Part shown: positions 1 to 8,981 of the stretch, piece by piece | How positions within the stretch are numbered: the stretch's first letter is position 1 | How the letters are laid out: the number at the start of each line of letters is the position of its first letter | Source: Pseudomonas sp. G.S.17 | GTDB lineage: Bacteria > Pseudomonadota > Gammaproteobacteria > Pseudomonadales > Pseudomonadaceae | Direction of reading: 5' to 3' | NCBI RefSeq assembly: GCF_038096165.1 | Contig: NZ_CP151076.1 | Location: 3,531,501 to 3,595,500, forward strand | Length of the DNA: 64,000 nt | Notes under the pieces: generated by a model | What the model was told of the DNA's origin: nothing | Databases searched by the model: none | The model's input: only the letters and a program-made list of their open reading frames with translations | Translations under genes and position numbers: made by a program

Positions 1-837
1 GTGTTTCACGGAAAATTTGGCCGTGTCGCGTTGCTCAACATGGATCGAGCCTTGGTGACTCACACCCATTCCGAATGCCACGTGCTGGTCAAGGTTTCCG
101 GGGAAGACACCTACTTCAACGTCAATGGACGGCGAGTTCCCCTGGCGGATCGCAGCGCAGTGCTGGTCAATGCCTGGGAGCCGCATTTCTATGACCCGCA
201 ACCCGGGGCCGGCAATACCCTGATCCTGGCGCTGTACATCGAACCGGCATGGCTGGCCACCGCTCAGCAGTCGCTGGCGCTGAGTGCACGGCCGGACTTC
301 TTCCCGCATCCGTGTATTGACCTGTCGCTGCAGATTCGCACCCTGGCCGATATCCTGATTGCCGAGATGCACGGCTACGGGTTGGTCCCCAAGGAGCGCA
401 TCGAGTTCCTGCTGTTCGATTTCCTGATCCAGTTGATCGAAGACTTTTCCCAGTGGCGCCAGCTATGGCGCCAGGGTGCGCCGAGTCATGGCGAGTTTCG
501 CGACGCACGCATCCGCCGTGGCACGGCTTACTTGCTGGAACATCTTGAACAACCCGACCTGATCGACAACGCGGCGCGTGCCAGTGGATTGTCCAGAGCG
601 CACTTCTTCGCCCTGTTCAAGAAAGACACCGGCATGACGCCGACCCTGATGGTCAACGACGCCCGCATGCGCCGCGCGTTTACCTGGCTGGAGCGCGAGC
701 GCAGCGGCACTCTCGGACTGCTGTCGGAGAGTCTCGGGTTCTCTGAGCAGGGCCATTTCACCCGCTTCTTTCGCCAGCACATCGGCGCCTCACCGAGCCA
801 GTACCAGCGTGTGGTGGACAGCTACGCCAACAGTTGA
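1..837 (+). CDS. AraC-family transcriptional regulator (may extend upstream of window)
   Basis: One-component regulator of about 278 residues. The N-terminal half looks like an AraC-type cupin sensing domain, with the HTHSECH stretch near residue 21 and a run of short beta-like segments to about residue 90. The C-terminal ~100 residues carry the two helix-turn-helix units of AraC proteins (ASGLSRAHFFALFKK, then SLGFSEQGHFTRFFRQHIG ending in the typical PSQYQR). The reading frame begins with GTG at the first base of the window, so neither the true start nor the ribosome site can be judged. The effector and targets cannot be told from the sequence. The neighbouring membrane protein is convergent, so the likely target lies outside the window. 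Family assignment is firm; function is open. Confidence 0.9.
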   Translation: MFHGKFGRVALLNMDRALVTHTHSECHVLVKVSGEDTYFNVNGRRVPLADRSAVLVNAWEPHFYDPQPGAGNTLILALYIEPAWLATAQQSLALSARPDFFPHPCIDLSLQIRTLADILIAEMHGYGLVPKERIEFLLFDFLIQLIEDFSQWRQLWRQGAPSHGEFRDARIRRGTAYLLEHLEQPDLIDNAARASGLSRAHFFALFKKDTGMTPTLMVNDARMRRAFTWLERERSGTLGLLSESLGFSEQGHFTRFFRQHIGASPSQYQRVVDSYANS

Positions 838-939
838 GGCCCAGCTGCAGGTCGAATTGCCCCACGGATCATGGTGTCACTGAAGATCGGACAATCGACG
901 GGATCCGACAACACCGGCGGCTGGCGTAGACATGGCGGA

Positions 940-1371
940 TTAGGCCAGTCGCCCCCACGTCTGAACCAGCCCGACAAGATGGGTAATACCGAAAACGATG
1001 CAGATTGCCGAGCTGATCCAAATGAATCGCCTGGTTCGGCCGGTATCCTTCAATAGCAAAGGCCCGGCGAAACCGCGTAGCAGGTAGATGACCGTAATGA
1101 CGCTCAGCGCTGGGCGCAGCAGTGGTAACGGACGAATCACCGCCGCGCCGGACAAGGCATACGCCGCCCAGACCATCAGGACCAACGCGATTCCAGTCGT
1201 GATGATTGCCGGAAACGCTCTTCCCGCCTCTGCCGCGCGAATAAAGCGTTTGCCCGCGCCAGCAAGCCGATACCCGGCAGGACCCGCAATGACAACCCCC
1301 ACATGCAAAACGGCAGCCCCGGCGCTGAACGCTGCGCTGATGATCAGTGCCAGATTGTATTCGTCGCCCAC
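940..1371 (-). CDS. Small integral membrane protein, unassigned
   Basis: A 143-residue protein with about four hydrophobic segments (near residues 5-30, 55-75, 80-105 and 115-135) separated by short polar loops. No catalytic motif is visible, and it resembles conserved hypothetical inner-membrane proteins of pseudomonads. The start is GTG at 1369-1371, chosen because an AAGGAG-like ribosome site lies about six bases upstream on the minus strand. It stands alone, convergent with the AraC regulator and downstream of the broken GGDEF gene. No function is proposed. Confidence 0.7.
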   Translation of the reverse strand: MGDEYNLALIISAAFSAGAAVLHVGVVIAGPAGYRLAGAGKRFIRAAEAGRAFPAIITTGIALVLMVWAAYALSGAAVIRPLPLLRPALSVITVIYLLRGFAGPLLLKDTGRTRRFIWISSAICIVFGITHLVGLVQTWGRLA

Positions 1372-1485
1372 GCGTTTCTCCTTCCCTGGATAGCCGAGAC
1401 AGGTGCATCTCGGAAGCGACTCCGCATCGCCATGTACTCGGGATTGTAGACATCCTCGACCGATGTGCAGCCAGGCCCGAAGCTT

Positions 1486-2987
1486 TTATTGCGCCTCGCC
1501 AGTAATATCAACCATCAACCGATTACGACCGGCTGCCTTGGCTCTATACAGGGCCTGGTCTGCCGCTTCGATCAATTCAAGTTGTCGGCCCAGAAGCTGC
1601 GCTCCCGGTCTGGACGCCACACCAATACTGGCCGTAACCCTTTGGAATGGGCTTTCACCATGCAGAATGTTTAAATCCATTAGTGTCTGCAGAATATGCT
1701 CTGCAACAATAATGGCACCTGTAAGATCAGTGTTCGGCAGGATGACAGCCAATTCTTCACCGCCATAACGCGCGACGAAATCCGCAGGGCGCTTCAGGCA
1801 ACACCTGATTGCCTCGCTTACCGCCTTAATACACTCATCACCGGCGACATGCCCGTAAGTATCATTAAACCGTTTGAAATAACAAGCATGCTGCCTTCAC
1901 GGTGAGCACGATTGGTTTCGCCGGCCAACGTTTCGTCAAAGGTTCTGCGGTTGGCGATGCCTGTCAGTTGATCTCTGGAAGCAAGCACTTTAAGTTGTTT
2001 GTTGATTTCAAGAAGTGCCTCACGGGCCTCCGTCAAATCAGCTTCAGCCTCGATCCTGCGTTTAATATCTTTAATCAAGAGCCAACCGATTCCACTTACA
2101 GCAAACAGCAAGACCAACACCACTCCGGCCGAAAGTGCAGACTCGCTCCGCCATGCGGTCAGTGCCTCGCTCTTTCCGATTGCCACGGTCGTCACCAGCG
2201 GCAGACTCTCATTTCGACGGAATGCATAGAGCCGCTCTACACCATCGAGACTGGAAACATAAGATGCAGTTCCAACCGAACGATCGACCAGGTACCGCGT
2301 ATATAACGGCGAAGTGGAGAAGTTGCGCTCCATGTCCTGCTCTCTAAATGGATAACGCACCAGCATCTGGCCATCCGTATAGGTCAACCCGATAGCACCA
2401 TCCTGTCCTACATCGATTTTTCCGAACAAGTCCAGGAAGTTTCTGATCCCCAAAGTAACCGCCACTACGCCTGCGAACTGGCCTTGTTGATTGTCGATGC
2501 GTCTGCTGACGGTAATGACCCAGTTATGCGTAGAGCGACTGCGAATGGGCGGACCGATAAAAGCCTCCCTTGAAGGGTCGTTTTGATGATGGATGAAAAA
2601 TGCCCGATCACTGCTATTGGCAAACGCTCCCTTTTCTCCACCGGTGGATGCCATAAGCCATTCGCCATTCTGGCCGTAAATAGTAATACCATTAACTTGG
2701 GCGAGCAGATATTGTTGTTCGCTCACCAACTTGCGAATGCGTTCGATTTGCGCCACATCAATTTCTTCGCTTTCCAAGCGCTCTACCAGGCCAAGTAATA
2801 GCATCGAACTCTGTTTGATAACGCTCTCAGAGTAGGTATCCAAAGCCTGGGTCAGGTTAAGGCTATTGACTTTCACCTCATTGAGCGCCCGTTCTCTGGA
2901 CGCCCATACCGTCCACCCCGTCAATAACGCCAAGGAGAAAAAAACGACAAACACGAGAGTGACAGCAAGACGGATACCATTTTTCAA
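1486..2987 (-). pseudogene. Cache-type diguanylate cyclase, frameshifted within the GGDEF domain
   Basis: The intact gene would encode an inner-membrane diguanylate cyclase: a transmembrane helix at the N terminus (FVVFFSLALLTGWTVW), a periplasmic double-Cache sensor (to about residue 275), a second membrane helix, a linker and a GGDEF domain. The upstream frame stops at 1818, shortly after the domain opens (ASRDQLTGIANRRTFDETL). The remainder continues in another frame from about 1878 (FKRFNDTYGHVAGDECI) through GGEEL to the stop at 1486. The stretch that should hold the conserved D-x-D before FKRFNDTYGH is absent at the frame change, so the lesion looks like a small deletion of coding sequence rather than a single miscalled base. 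The product would lack the metal-binding aspartate and the active loop. Signal input may survive, synthesis of cyclic-di-GMP should not. Confidence 0.85.
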
Positions 2988-3211
2988 TTTCGCACCTGAT
3001 GGAAAGTTCTACATCCAAGTTGAACCGAGCCTGCTACCCAACCGCAGCCAGGTGAAAGCGCGAGCATACTACGCCACCTGTAGCGGTCCGTTGCTGAAAA
3101 ATACTACAACTACTGTCGTCCATTAGTTGAAATGAAGATGCGACGTGCGAGATGCAGAGACAGTAGCCCATTACGAAGCGCTGATCTGCGGGCTTGATTG
3201 CCGCGCCTTCG
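2988..3211. other. Intergenic region, no gene seen
   Basis: This stretch lies upstream of the broken GGDEF gene and downstream of the 3212-3976 membrane protein. I see no coding similarity, no strong hairpin with a T-run and no clear promoter. Short frames here have no recognisable features. Confidence 0.4.
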
Positions 3212-3976
3212 CTACCGTCTAGCCAACACCCTCGCCAGCACAAAAGTTGCCACGACAGCCAACACGACGGCGGTAGTGATAGACGCAAACGCGCCCCACT
3301 GCAAAATTGAGTTTTTGAGGGTCAGGTAGAACCCGACTACGCCAACAGCGCCAATGGCGTTGCCTCGGACGATTGCACTGAGTTCGTGACGCCCGCCCTG
3401 GACGTGGGCGAACACTGCGAGAGGCCAGGCGATCACCGGGATCGGCGCCAGCAGCCCACTGAACACCGGCCCGAGCCACTTTGCGCTTGCGGTAATCGCC
3501 AAAAGCAGCAGCGTGGCCGTCAACATGCGCATCGGGATGACCCAACGCGGCACCGGGACATAGGGCGCGGCGCTGGTCTTCGCCTGTTTCGACGTGGCTA
3601 CTATTATCAGGATGACCAGCAGCAGCGTGGCAATGACGGACAGTGCCAGCAATCCCAAACCGCTCATCAACAAGGCAGCTGCAGCGTAAAACACCACGGC
3701 CGCAATGCAGCCAGGCAACGCCGAAACTCTCAGGGTCACCAAGAGGTAAAACAAATAGGTCGCCTGAATCGCCGCCAGTCCGGCCAATGCCCCTGGTACT
3801 GCCGCCGAGGCAAATGCCGCGCCCTGCTCAAGGCTGAGAAACAGCATGACCAGCGCCGAGGTGATGGGCAGTCCCGAGAGAAGCCCGCCGATTTGCGTGC
3901 CCCAACGCTTGGCAGCCAACGAGATGGCCAGCATCAGCGCGGGTGTGATGAGTAACTTGAGGTAGAAGGCAGTCAT
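3212..3976 (-). CDS. Polytopic inner-membrane protein, unassigned
   Basis: A 254-residue, very hydrophobic protein with roughly eight transmembrane segments and short loops. One internal polar loop lies near residues 125-145 (ATSKQAKTSAAPYVPVPRW). The N-terminal part has the glycine- and proline-containing stretch GGLLSGLPITSALVMLF, and a similar VFSGLLAPIPVIAWPLAVF recurs in the second half. This suggests an internal duplication of the kind seen in small permeases. The ATG at 3974-3976 is preferred over the upstream TTG of the same frame because the hydrophobic N terminus starts directly after it. It may be read through from the catabolic operon upstream (75 bases away), but the role is unknown. 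Confidence 0.7.
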   Translation of the reverse strand: MTAFYLKLLITPALMLAISLAAKRWGTQIGGLLSGLPITSALVMLFLSLEQGAAFASAAVPGALAGLAAIQATYLFYLLVTLRVSALPGCIAAVVFYAAAALLMSGLGLLALSVIATLLLVILIIVATSKQAKTSAAPYVPVPRWVIPMRMLTATLLLLAITASAKWLGPVFSGLLAPIPVIAWPLAVFAHVQGGRHELSAIVRGNAIGAVGVVGFYLTLKNSILQWGAFASITTAVVLAVVATFVLARVLARR

Positions 3977-4051
3977 GGACAGGTACGTCAAAGCTAAAGG
4001 TCCGGAGGAGCCTATAGCTTTCAAGCGCTGTTTGCCTGACGAATGGGTTCG

Positions 4052-4879
4052 CTATAGCGGTTTGAATCCATACAACCTGGCTGGATTGTCCACCAGAATC
4101 CGGCGTCGAACGTGGTCATCAAGTGCCCACTCGCTGAGCAAATCCAGCATGGCCATGTCATCGGGCGCGGGGCTGCGGCCCGGATGCGGCCAATTACTCG
4201 CCCAAAGACAGCGCTCTGGAAAGGCCTGCACCAACGTTCGCGCCAGCACGCTCACGTCTTCGTAATGGGGTGGTCCTGACTTCGACGTCTCGTACGGCGC
4301 GGACACTTTGACCCAGACCTTGCCCGAATCCAGCAGACTCAACAGGCTTTTGAACCCGGCGTGATCAATGCCGACCGGCTCGAGAAACTTGCCGGTGTGA
4401 TCGATGCTCACCAGGCTTGGCAATGCGCGGATACGCGCCTCGAAGTCGGGCAACTGTCGACCGTCGACCTGAAGATTGATCACCCAACCCAGCTCGGCGA
4501 TCCGCGCGGATATCGGTTCCAGCGCGTCCCAACCCAAGGCGCCCTGGGCGTCGGGAATGAGCATGAAGCGTACGCCGCGCACGCCTGCGCTGTGGAGCCT
4601 GGCCAAGGTTTCGTCACTGGTATCGGGCGCGATGACAGCGATTGCCCGCGCAGCGTCCCCTGCTTGCGCCAAGGCATCGAGCAGGCAATCCATATCGAAA
4701 CCGTATCCATTGGCCTGAACCAGTAATGCACGCTCCAGACCCAGACGCCGCTGCACTTGCTGGTAATCACTCCAGCTCGCGCGGGCGATCTGTTGCGTCA
4801 GGGGAAAACGCTCAGGCTCGTAAATATGCACGTGGCAATCGCAAGCGCCCGGCATCGGGCTCAAAGAGGATTCACTCAT
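4052..4879 (-). CDS. Amidohydrolase (PF04909 type, 2-pyrone-4,6-dicarboxylate hydrolase-like)
   Basis: A 275-residue TIM-barrel hydrolase of the amidohydrolase-2 group. It opens with the metal-binding HxH motif (CDCHVHIYEPERFPL), has the SIDHTGKF strand typical of lactonase-like members, and ends with LWASNWPHPG. Relatives open lactones such as 2-pyrone-4,6-dicarboxylate or sugar lactones. The usual aspartate of the final motif (SDWPH) is asparagine here. The start codon overlaps the end of the D-2-hydroxyacid dehydrogenase gene by 8 bases, so the two are translationally coupled. In context it probably hydrolyses a lactone made by the dehydrogenase or taken up by the TRAP system. The substrate is inference. 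Confidence 0.8.
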   Translation of the reverse strand: MSESSLSPMPGACDCHVHIYEPERFPLTQQIARASWSDYQQVQRRLGLERALLVQANGYGFDMDCLLDALAQAGDAARAIAVIAPDTSDETLARLHSAGVRGVRFMLIPDAQGALGWDALEPISARIAELGWVINLQVDGRQLPDFEARIRALPSLVSIDHTGKFLEPVGIDHAGFKSLLSLLDSGKVWVKVSAPYETSKSGPPHYEDVSVLARTLVQAFPERCLWASNWPHPGRSPAPDDMAMLDLLSEWALDDHVRRRILVDNPARLYGFKPL

Positions 4880-5900
4880 GGGACAGCTCCACGCTTGAGT
4901 TGCTTTTCACGCCGAACAGGCGCGAGGCCCGGCTGGCGTGTTCGAGGTTGACCGCATCAGAGGGGACTTTGCCGGCCAGCAGGGCCTGGACCTGGCGAAC
5001 GGTGTCCATTGCCTGATGCTCGCTGGCTTGAGGGGTAAGGCCGCCGATGTGCGGGTTGGCGATGATTTTCGGGTGAGCCGCGATTGCCGGTGTGGGCATC
5101 TGATCTTCGGCGCGCCCTACATCCAATGCGCAACCCGCGATGACCTGCTCATCGAGGGCAGCGACCAGCGCTTGTTCATCGACGAGTTCGCCACGGGATG
5201 CATTGATGAAAAACGCGTGAGGCTGCATGGTCTGGAATGCCTTGCGACCGAACAGGTTCGCGGTTTCAGGGCTGGCCGGCGCCAGGCAGACGACGTAGTC
5301 CGAAGCGGAGGCCACCTCTGCGAACGACGCCTGTCTGATCCCCGGTTCATGGGCCGAGACAAACGGATCGCAGACCAGCACATTCATCTCAAAAGCCCGC
5401 GCCATGGTTGCGAGTTTCCTGCCGATGAAACCGTAGCCGACGATGCCCAGGGTCGAGCCGCGCAGTTCCCGGCCCATGGTGACTGCGGGGATCCTGCCTT
5501 GCCAGTAATCAGCGGCAGCGCGACTGATGCCGCGACTCAGATCGATCATCACGCCCATGACCCATTCGCTTACGGAAGTATCGAAACCGGGGGTAGCACG
5601 AGTCACCAGTACGCCGTGGGCACTGGCGGCCTCGACGTCGATGTTGCGGATATCCACCGCCACCCGACAAAACGCCGCCAGGCCCGGCAATTGTTCGAAC
5701 AACCGCGCGGGTGCGGCCGTTTCGCGACTGGAGACAATGATCTGGCACCCTTGCGCCGCCTCAATCAGCTCATCAACCTGCAACAGGTGACGCGAAGTAT
5801 TGAGCTTGACCGTGGCGCACTCGCGTAATTGGTCAAGTGCACGCTTGCTGTAATAGTTTTCCAGCGTTTGAGGTGAGTGCGTCAGGAATATCTTGGTCAT
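4872..5900 (-). CDS. D-isomer-specific 2-hydroxyacid dehydrogenase
   Basis: A 342-residue NAD(P)-dependent dehydrogenase. Visible are the Rossmann glycine motif GIVGYGFIG (near residue 152), the catalytic arginine in INASRGELVDE, the glutamate region DVGRAEDQMP and the catalytic histidine in NPHIGGLTPQAS. The ATG at 5898-5900 is chosen because an AAAGGGA site lies upstream; a longer frame adds 17 residues that do not belong to the fold. It lies 14 bases after the LacI gene and overlaps the amidohydrolase. It probably interconverts a 2-hydroxy- and a 2-oxo-acid imported by the TRAP carrier. The exact substrate cannot be read from sequence. Confidence 0.9.
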   Translation of the reverse strand: MTKIFLTHSPQTLENYYSKRALDQLRECATVKLNTSRHLLQVDELIEAAQGCQIIVSSRETAAPARLFEQLPGLAAFCRVAVDIRNIDVEAASAHGVLVTRATPGFDTSVSEWVMGVMIDLSRGISRAAADYWQGRIPAVTMGRELRGSTLGIVGYGFIGRKLATMARAFEMNVLVCDPFVSAHEPGIRQASFAEVASASDYVVCLAPASPETANLFGRKAFQTMQPHAFFINASRGELVDEQALVAALDEQVIAGCALDVGRAEDQMPTPAIAAHPKIIANPHIGGLTPQASEHQAMDTVRQVQALLAGKVPSDAVNLEHASRASRLFGVKSNSSVELSHE

Positions 5901-5914
5901 GTCATTCAGTCCCT

Positions 5915-6958
5915 TTATGAATTTGCCGGAGCGGCTACCGACTGCCGGCACACCAGGTCGGGTTGGAAAATCAGATTGACCGGGGTTTGCTCCATCTGCC
6001 GGGAGCGCTCCACCACGCGTTGCACCATGGCATCGGCCATTGCATCGAGCGGCATCGCCACCGAGGTCAGGCCGGGGTTGGTGAACGCCGCGATGGACAA
6101 GCCGTCCATGCCCACCACCGAAATATCCTGAGGTACGCGCAGGCCGGCCTGATGCAGGCCAGACATGAAGCCGATGGCGAGCAAGTCGTTGACCGTGACA
6201 ATGCCGGTGGGCATCGGGCGCATGGCCTTGATCTGACTGGCCATGGCAAAACCCAGGCTGGCCAGCTCGGAATCGCCGAAGATCTCGGCCACCTGGCCTT
6301 CGATCACTTCGCTGCTGTCCTGCAACCCAGCCTCAGCGACCCGTTTGAAAAAGCCGGCAATTTTGTTGGAGCGACTCACGGTTTTGCCGCCTGGAACCAG
6401 AAATGCCAGACGCGAATGCCCATGAGCGATCAAATGATCTGCGGCGACGTAACCGGCCTGAAAATTATCCGGCGACATGTGATCGACCTGGGAATGCTCG
6501 GCCAGGTCGATGCTGCGGTCATAGCTGACCACCGCCAACCCGCGCGACACCGCATCTTCAAGGTGGCGCTCGTCATCCATCGACGAGACCACAATCACCG
6601 ACTGCACGCCAAACGAAAGCAAGTCTTCGAACATCCGTGCTTCGTGCTGCTTGTCACGATGGGTATTGGCCAACAGCAGGCGATACCCGTAACGCTCCTG
6701 CGCTGCGGCTTCGATTTTCAGGGCCAGTTGCCCGTACATGGGGTTGGCGGTCGACGGTACCAGCAGGCCAAGCATCGGTGTATGCCCGGTCTTGAGCTGC
6801 CGTGCCGCGCGGTTGGGCCGATAATTCAGTTGGCTGATCGCCTCCTCTACCCGGCGATAGGTCGCTGCACCCAGCTTGTCGGTTCGGCCGCTCAGGACGT
6901 TGGACACTGAGCTTACCGATACGCCTGCCAGGGCTGCTACATCGTGAATCGTTGCCAT
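5915..6958 (-). CDS. LacI-family transcriptional regulator
   Basis: A 347-residue repressor. The N-terminal helix-turn-helix is classical (TIHDVAALAGVSVSSVSNVL), followed by the hinge (RPNRAARQLKTGHT) and a periplasmic-binding-protein-like effector domain with TGIVTVNDLLAIGFM and VVGMDGL. It sits inside the operon it probably controls, 10 bases after the TRAP permease gene and 14 bases before the dehydrogenase, so it would be autoregulated. Tandem palindromes of LacI type stand in front of the first gene of the operon (10027-10054) and are the obvious operator. The inducer is unknown but is probably the transported acid or a derivative. Confidence 0.93.
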   Translation of the reverse strand: MATIHDVAALAGVSVSSVSNVLSGRTDKLGAATYRRVEEAISQLNYRPNRAARQLKTGHTPMLGLLVPSTANPMYGQLALKIEAAAQERYGYRLLLANTHRDKQHEARMFEDLLSFGVQSVIVVSSMDDERHLEDAVSRGLAVVSYDRSIDLAEHSQVDHMSPDNFQAGYVAADHLIAHGHSRLAFLVPGGKTVSRSNKIAGFFKRVAEAGLQDSSEVIEGQVAEIFGDSELASLGFAMASQIKAMRPMPTGIVTVNDLLAIGFMSGLHQAGLRVPQDISVVGMDGLSIAAFTNPGLTSVAMPLDAMADAMVQRVVERSRQMEQTPVNLIFQPDLVCRQSVAAPANS

Positions 6959-6967
6959 CTTTTTGCC

Positions 6968-8914
6968 TTAACCCATATTAAAAGTGCGTGGCAGCCACAA
7001 CGAAATCGAGGGCACCAGAACAATCAGAACCAACATCATCGCCAACAGCAGCAAGTACTTGAGCATGCGCCGCGACACGTCTTCGACCTTGGTGCCGGTC
7101 ATCGCGCAGGTGGCGAACAATCCCAGGCCAAAAGGCGGTGAAAACAGTCCCAGGCCCATGGCAATTACCGACACGGTACCGAAGTGCAACGGATGAATAC
7201 CAACCTGAACCGCAATCGGCACCAACAACGGGCCGAAAATAATCAGCGCGGGCGCGCCTTCTAGCACCGCACCAAAGACCACCATGATGATGACCGACGC
7301 GAAGAGAAACGCCAGCGGGCCATAGTCATGTGCCAGGGCGAGCATGAAATCGGAGATGATCGCCGGGATTTGCAGGATCGTCAGCGCGAACGCCACGCTG
7401 GACGCCGCGGCAATAATGAACAGGATGCCGGCGGCCATCGCTGCCGAACGTACGAACAGCGCGGCAATTGCGCGAGGCGTCAGTTCGCGGAAGGTCACGC
7501 CGCCGACCAGCAACGCGTAGACCACGGCAAACGCCGACACTTCGGTGGAAGTCGCGACACCGGACGTCACGCCCTTGCCGATCATCGCCACCATGATCAG
7601 CGCCACCAATGCGCCGCCCATCAGCCGCAGCAACGGGGTACGCAGGGGAAACGCTTCATTGGGGTCGACCTTGCGTCCGAAGATCACCGCTAGGGTCGCC
7701 AAACCCATGGCCAGCACCACAGCGGGCACGATCCCGGCCAGGAACAGCCCGCCAATGGAGATGTTCGCGACAAAGCCCATGATGATCATGTTGATGCACG
7801 GTGGAATGGTTTCCGCCATCACTCCGGAGGCCGCCAAGACGGCTGCGGTTTCGTTGGGATCCTGACGCGTGCGGCGCACGGCGGGGACGACGATGCCGCC
7901 AACAGCGGCGATATCCGCCAGTTTCGAACCGGATACGCCGGAAAAGAACGCCGTCGCCAGAATGGTGATCAGGTTCATCGAGCCGCGCACGCGTCCAAAT
8001 ACCCTGACAAGTAACTCGATCAGGCGCGCGGACATCCCGTTGACCTCCATCACCAGGCCTGCCAGGACGAAGAATGGAATGGCCAGCAACACGAAGTGAT
8101 CCATGCCCGCCATGACTTGCTGGGAATAAATGACCATCGGCAACGACGGGTCGCCCATGAAATACAGCAGCGCACACATTGCCAGGACAAAGGCGATGGG
8201 CACGCCGACCAGTAATCCGCCAACGAAGCCCAACAGCAGCAGCGCCCAGGGTTGCAGGGCCAAGGCTTCAAACCGGGTATTCCAGCCCCAGACTGCGGCG
8301 CTGACGACGATGCAGCCCAGCAGGCTCAGCCACGTACTGCGCGTTGCACCGTTAATGGCATTGGCAACGCCGACGATGGTCATCAGCAGCGCGCCGACGA
8401 ACACTGGCAATACGTTCAGCCATTGCGGAAGCCCCATCGGCGTCGAAACATTGGCCGAGTCCTCAAGCAGCAACCAGGAAGAGAAAGCCAGTCCCGCTGC
8501 CGTTCCCGCGACCGCCCAGCCGCCAATCTGCAGCGCCACTTGCTGCCAGCCAGCCGGCAACAAGGCGCGAAAGAAATCGACATGCACGTGCTTGCCTCGG
8601 GCGAGCACCGTGGCACCGCCGAGGAACACCAGCATCACCATCAGGCCACGGGCGACCTCCTCCGCCCAATCCACCGGCTGGTGAACGAAGTAACGCAGGA
8701 TCACCGAGGCGAACACCACGGCCACGTCGACAGCCAACACCACCGCGCACAGACGTTCGGTGAAGGTACACAGCGCAGCGAGGAGCCGACCACTGGCCGC
8801 CCGGTTGTTGAATCCCCACTCCTGAGTGGGGACGAGCAGGCCCGCAGCGTCCAGCGGGCTTTCGTGCCCAGGTGGATCCGCGGCGACGGTTACGCTCAAG
8901 GATGGGTTCATCAC
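6968..8914 (-). CDS. TRAP transporter permease, fused DctQ-DctM
   Basis: A 648-residue inner-membrane protein that joins the two permease subunits of a tripartite ATP-independent transporter. Residues ~40-200 are the small four-helix DctQ part (VILRYFVHQPVDWAEEVARG is its typical signature). Residues ~215-648 are the large DctM part with about twelve helices and the usual LAIPFFVLAGLVMEVNG and GVSGSKLADIAAVG stretches. Fusion proteins of this kind are well known. It lies 67 bases downstream of the binding-protein gene and drives sodium-coupled uptake of the ligand delivered by that protein. Confidence 0.93.
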   Translation of the reverse strand: MMNPSLSVTVAADPPGHESPLDAAGLLVPTQEWGFNNRAASGRLLAALCTFTERLCAVVLAVDVAVVFASVILRYFVHQPVDWAEEVARGLMVMLVFLGGATVLARGKHVHVDFFRALLPAGWQQVALQIGGWAVAGTAAGLAFSSWLLLEDSANVSTPMGLPQWLNVLPVFVGALLMTIVGVANAINGATRSTWLSLLGCIVVSAAVWGWNTRFEALALQPWALLLLGFVGGLLVGVPIAFVLAMCALLYFMGDPSLPMVIYSQQVMAGMDHFVLLAIPFFVLAGLVMEVNGMSARLIELLVRVFGRVRGSMNLITILATAFFSGVSGSKLADIAAVGGIVVPAVRRTRQDPNETAAVLAASGVMAETIPPCINMIIMGFVANISIGGLFLAGIVPAVVLAMGLATLAVIFGRKVDPNEAFPLRTPLLRLMGGALVALIMVAMIGKGVTSGVATSTEVSAFAVVYALLVGGVTFRELTPRAIAALFVRSAAMAAGILFIIAAASSVAFALTILQIPAIISDFMLALAHDYGPLAFLFASVIIMVVFGAVLEGAPALIIFGPLLVPIAVQVGIHPLHFGTVSVIAMGLGLFSPPFGLGLFATCAMTGTKVEDVSRRMLKYLLLLAMMLVLIVLVPSISLWLPRTFNMG

Positions 8915-8981
8915 GGGTATCTCTGATTGTTATTGTCGATAGCTGCGCAATTGAAGTCGCGGCACCCTGAATGAGCCGCGA

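Noticed and set aside
5963..6910. 315-codon plus-strand frame opposite the LacI gene
   Set aside because: Antisense to a clear LacI regulator; no motif and no ribosome site.
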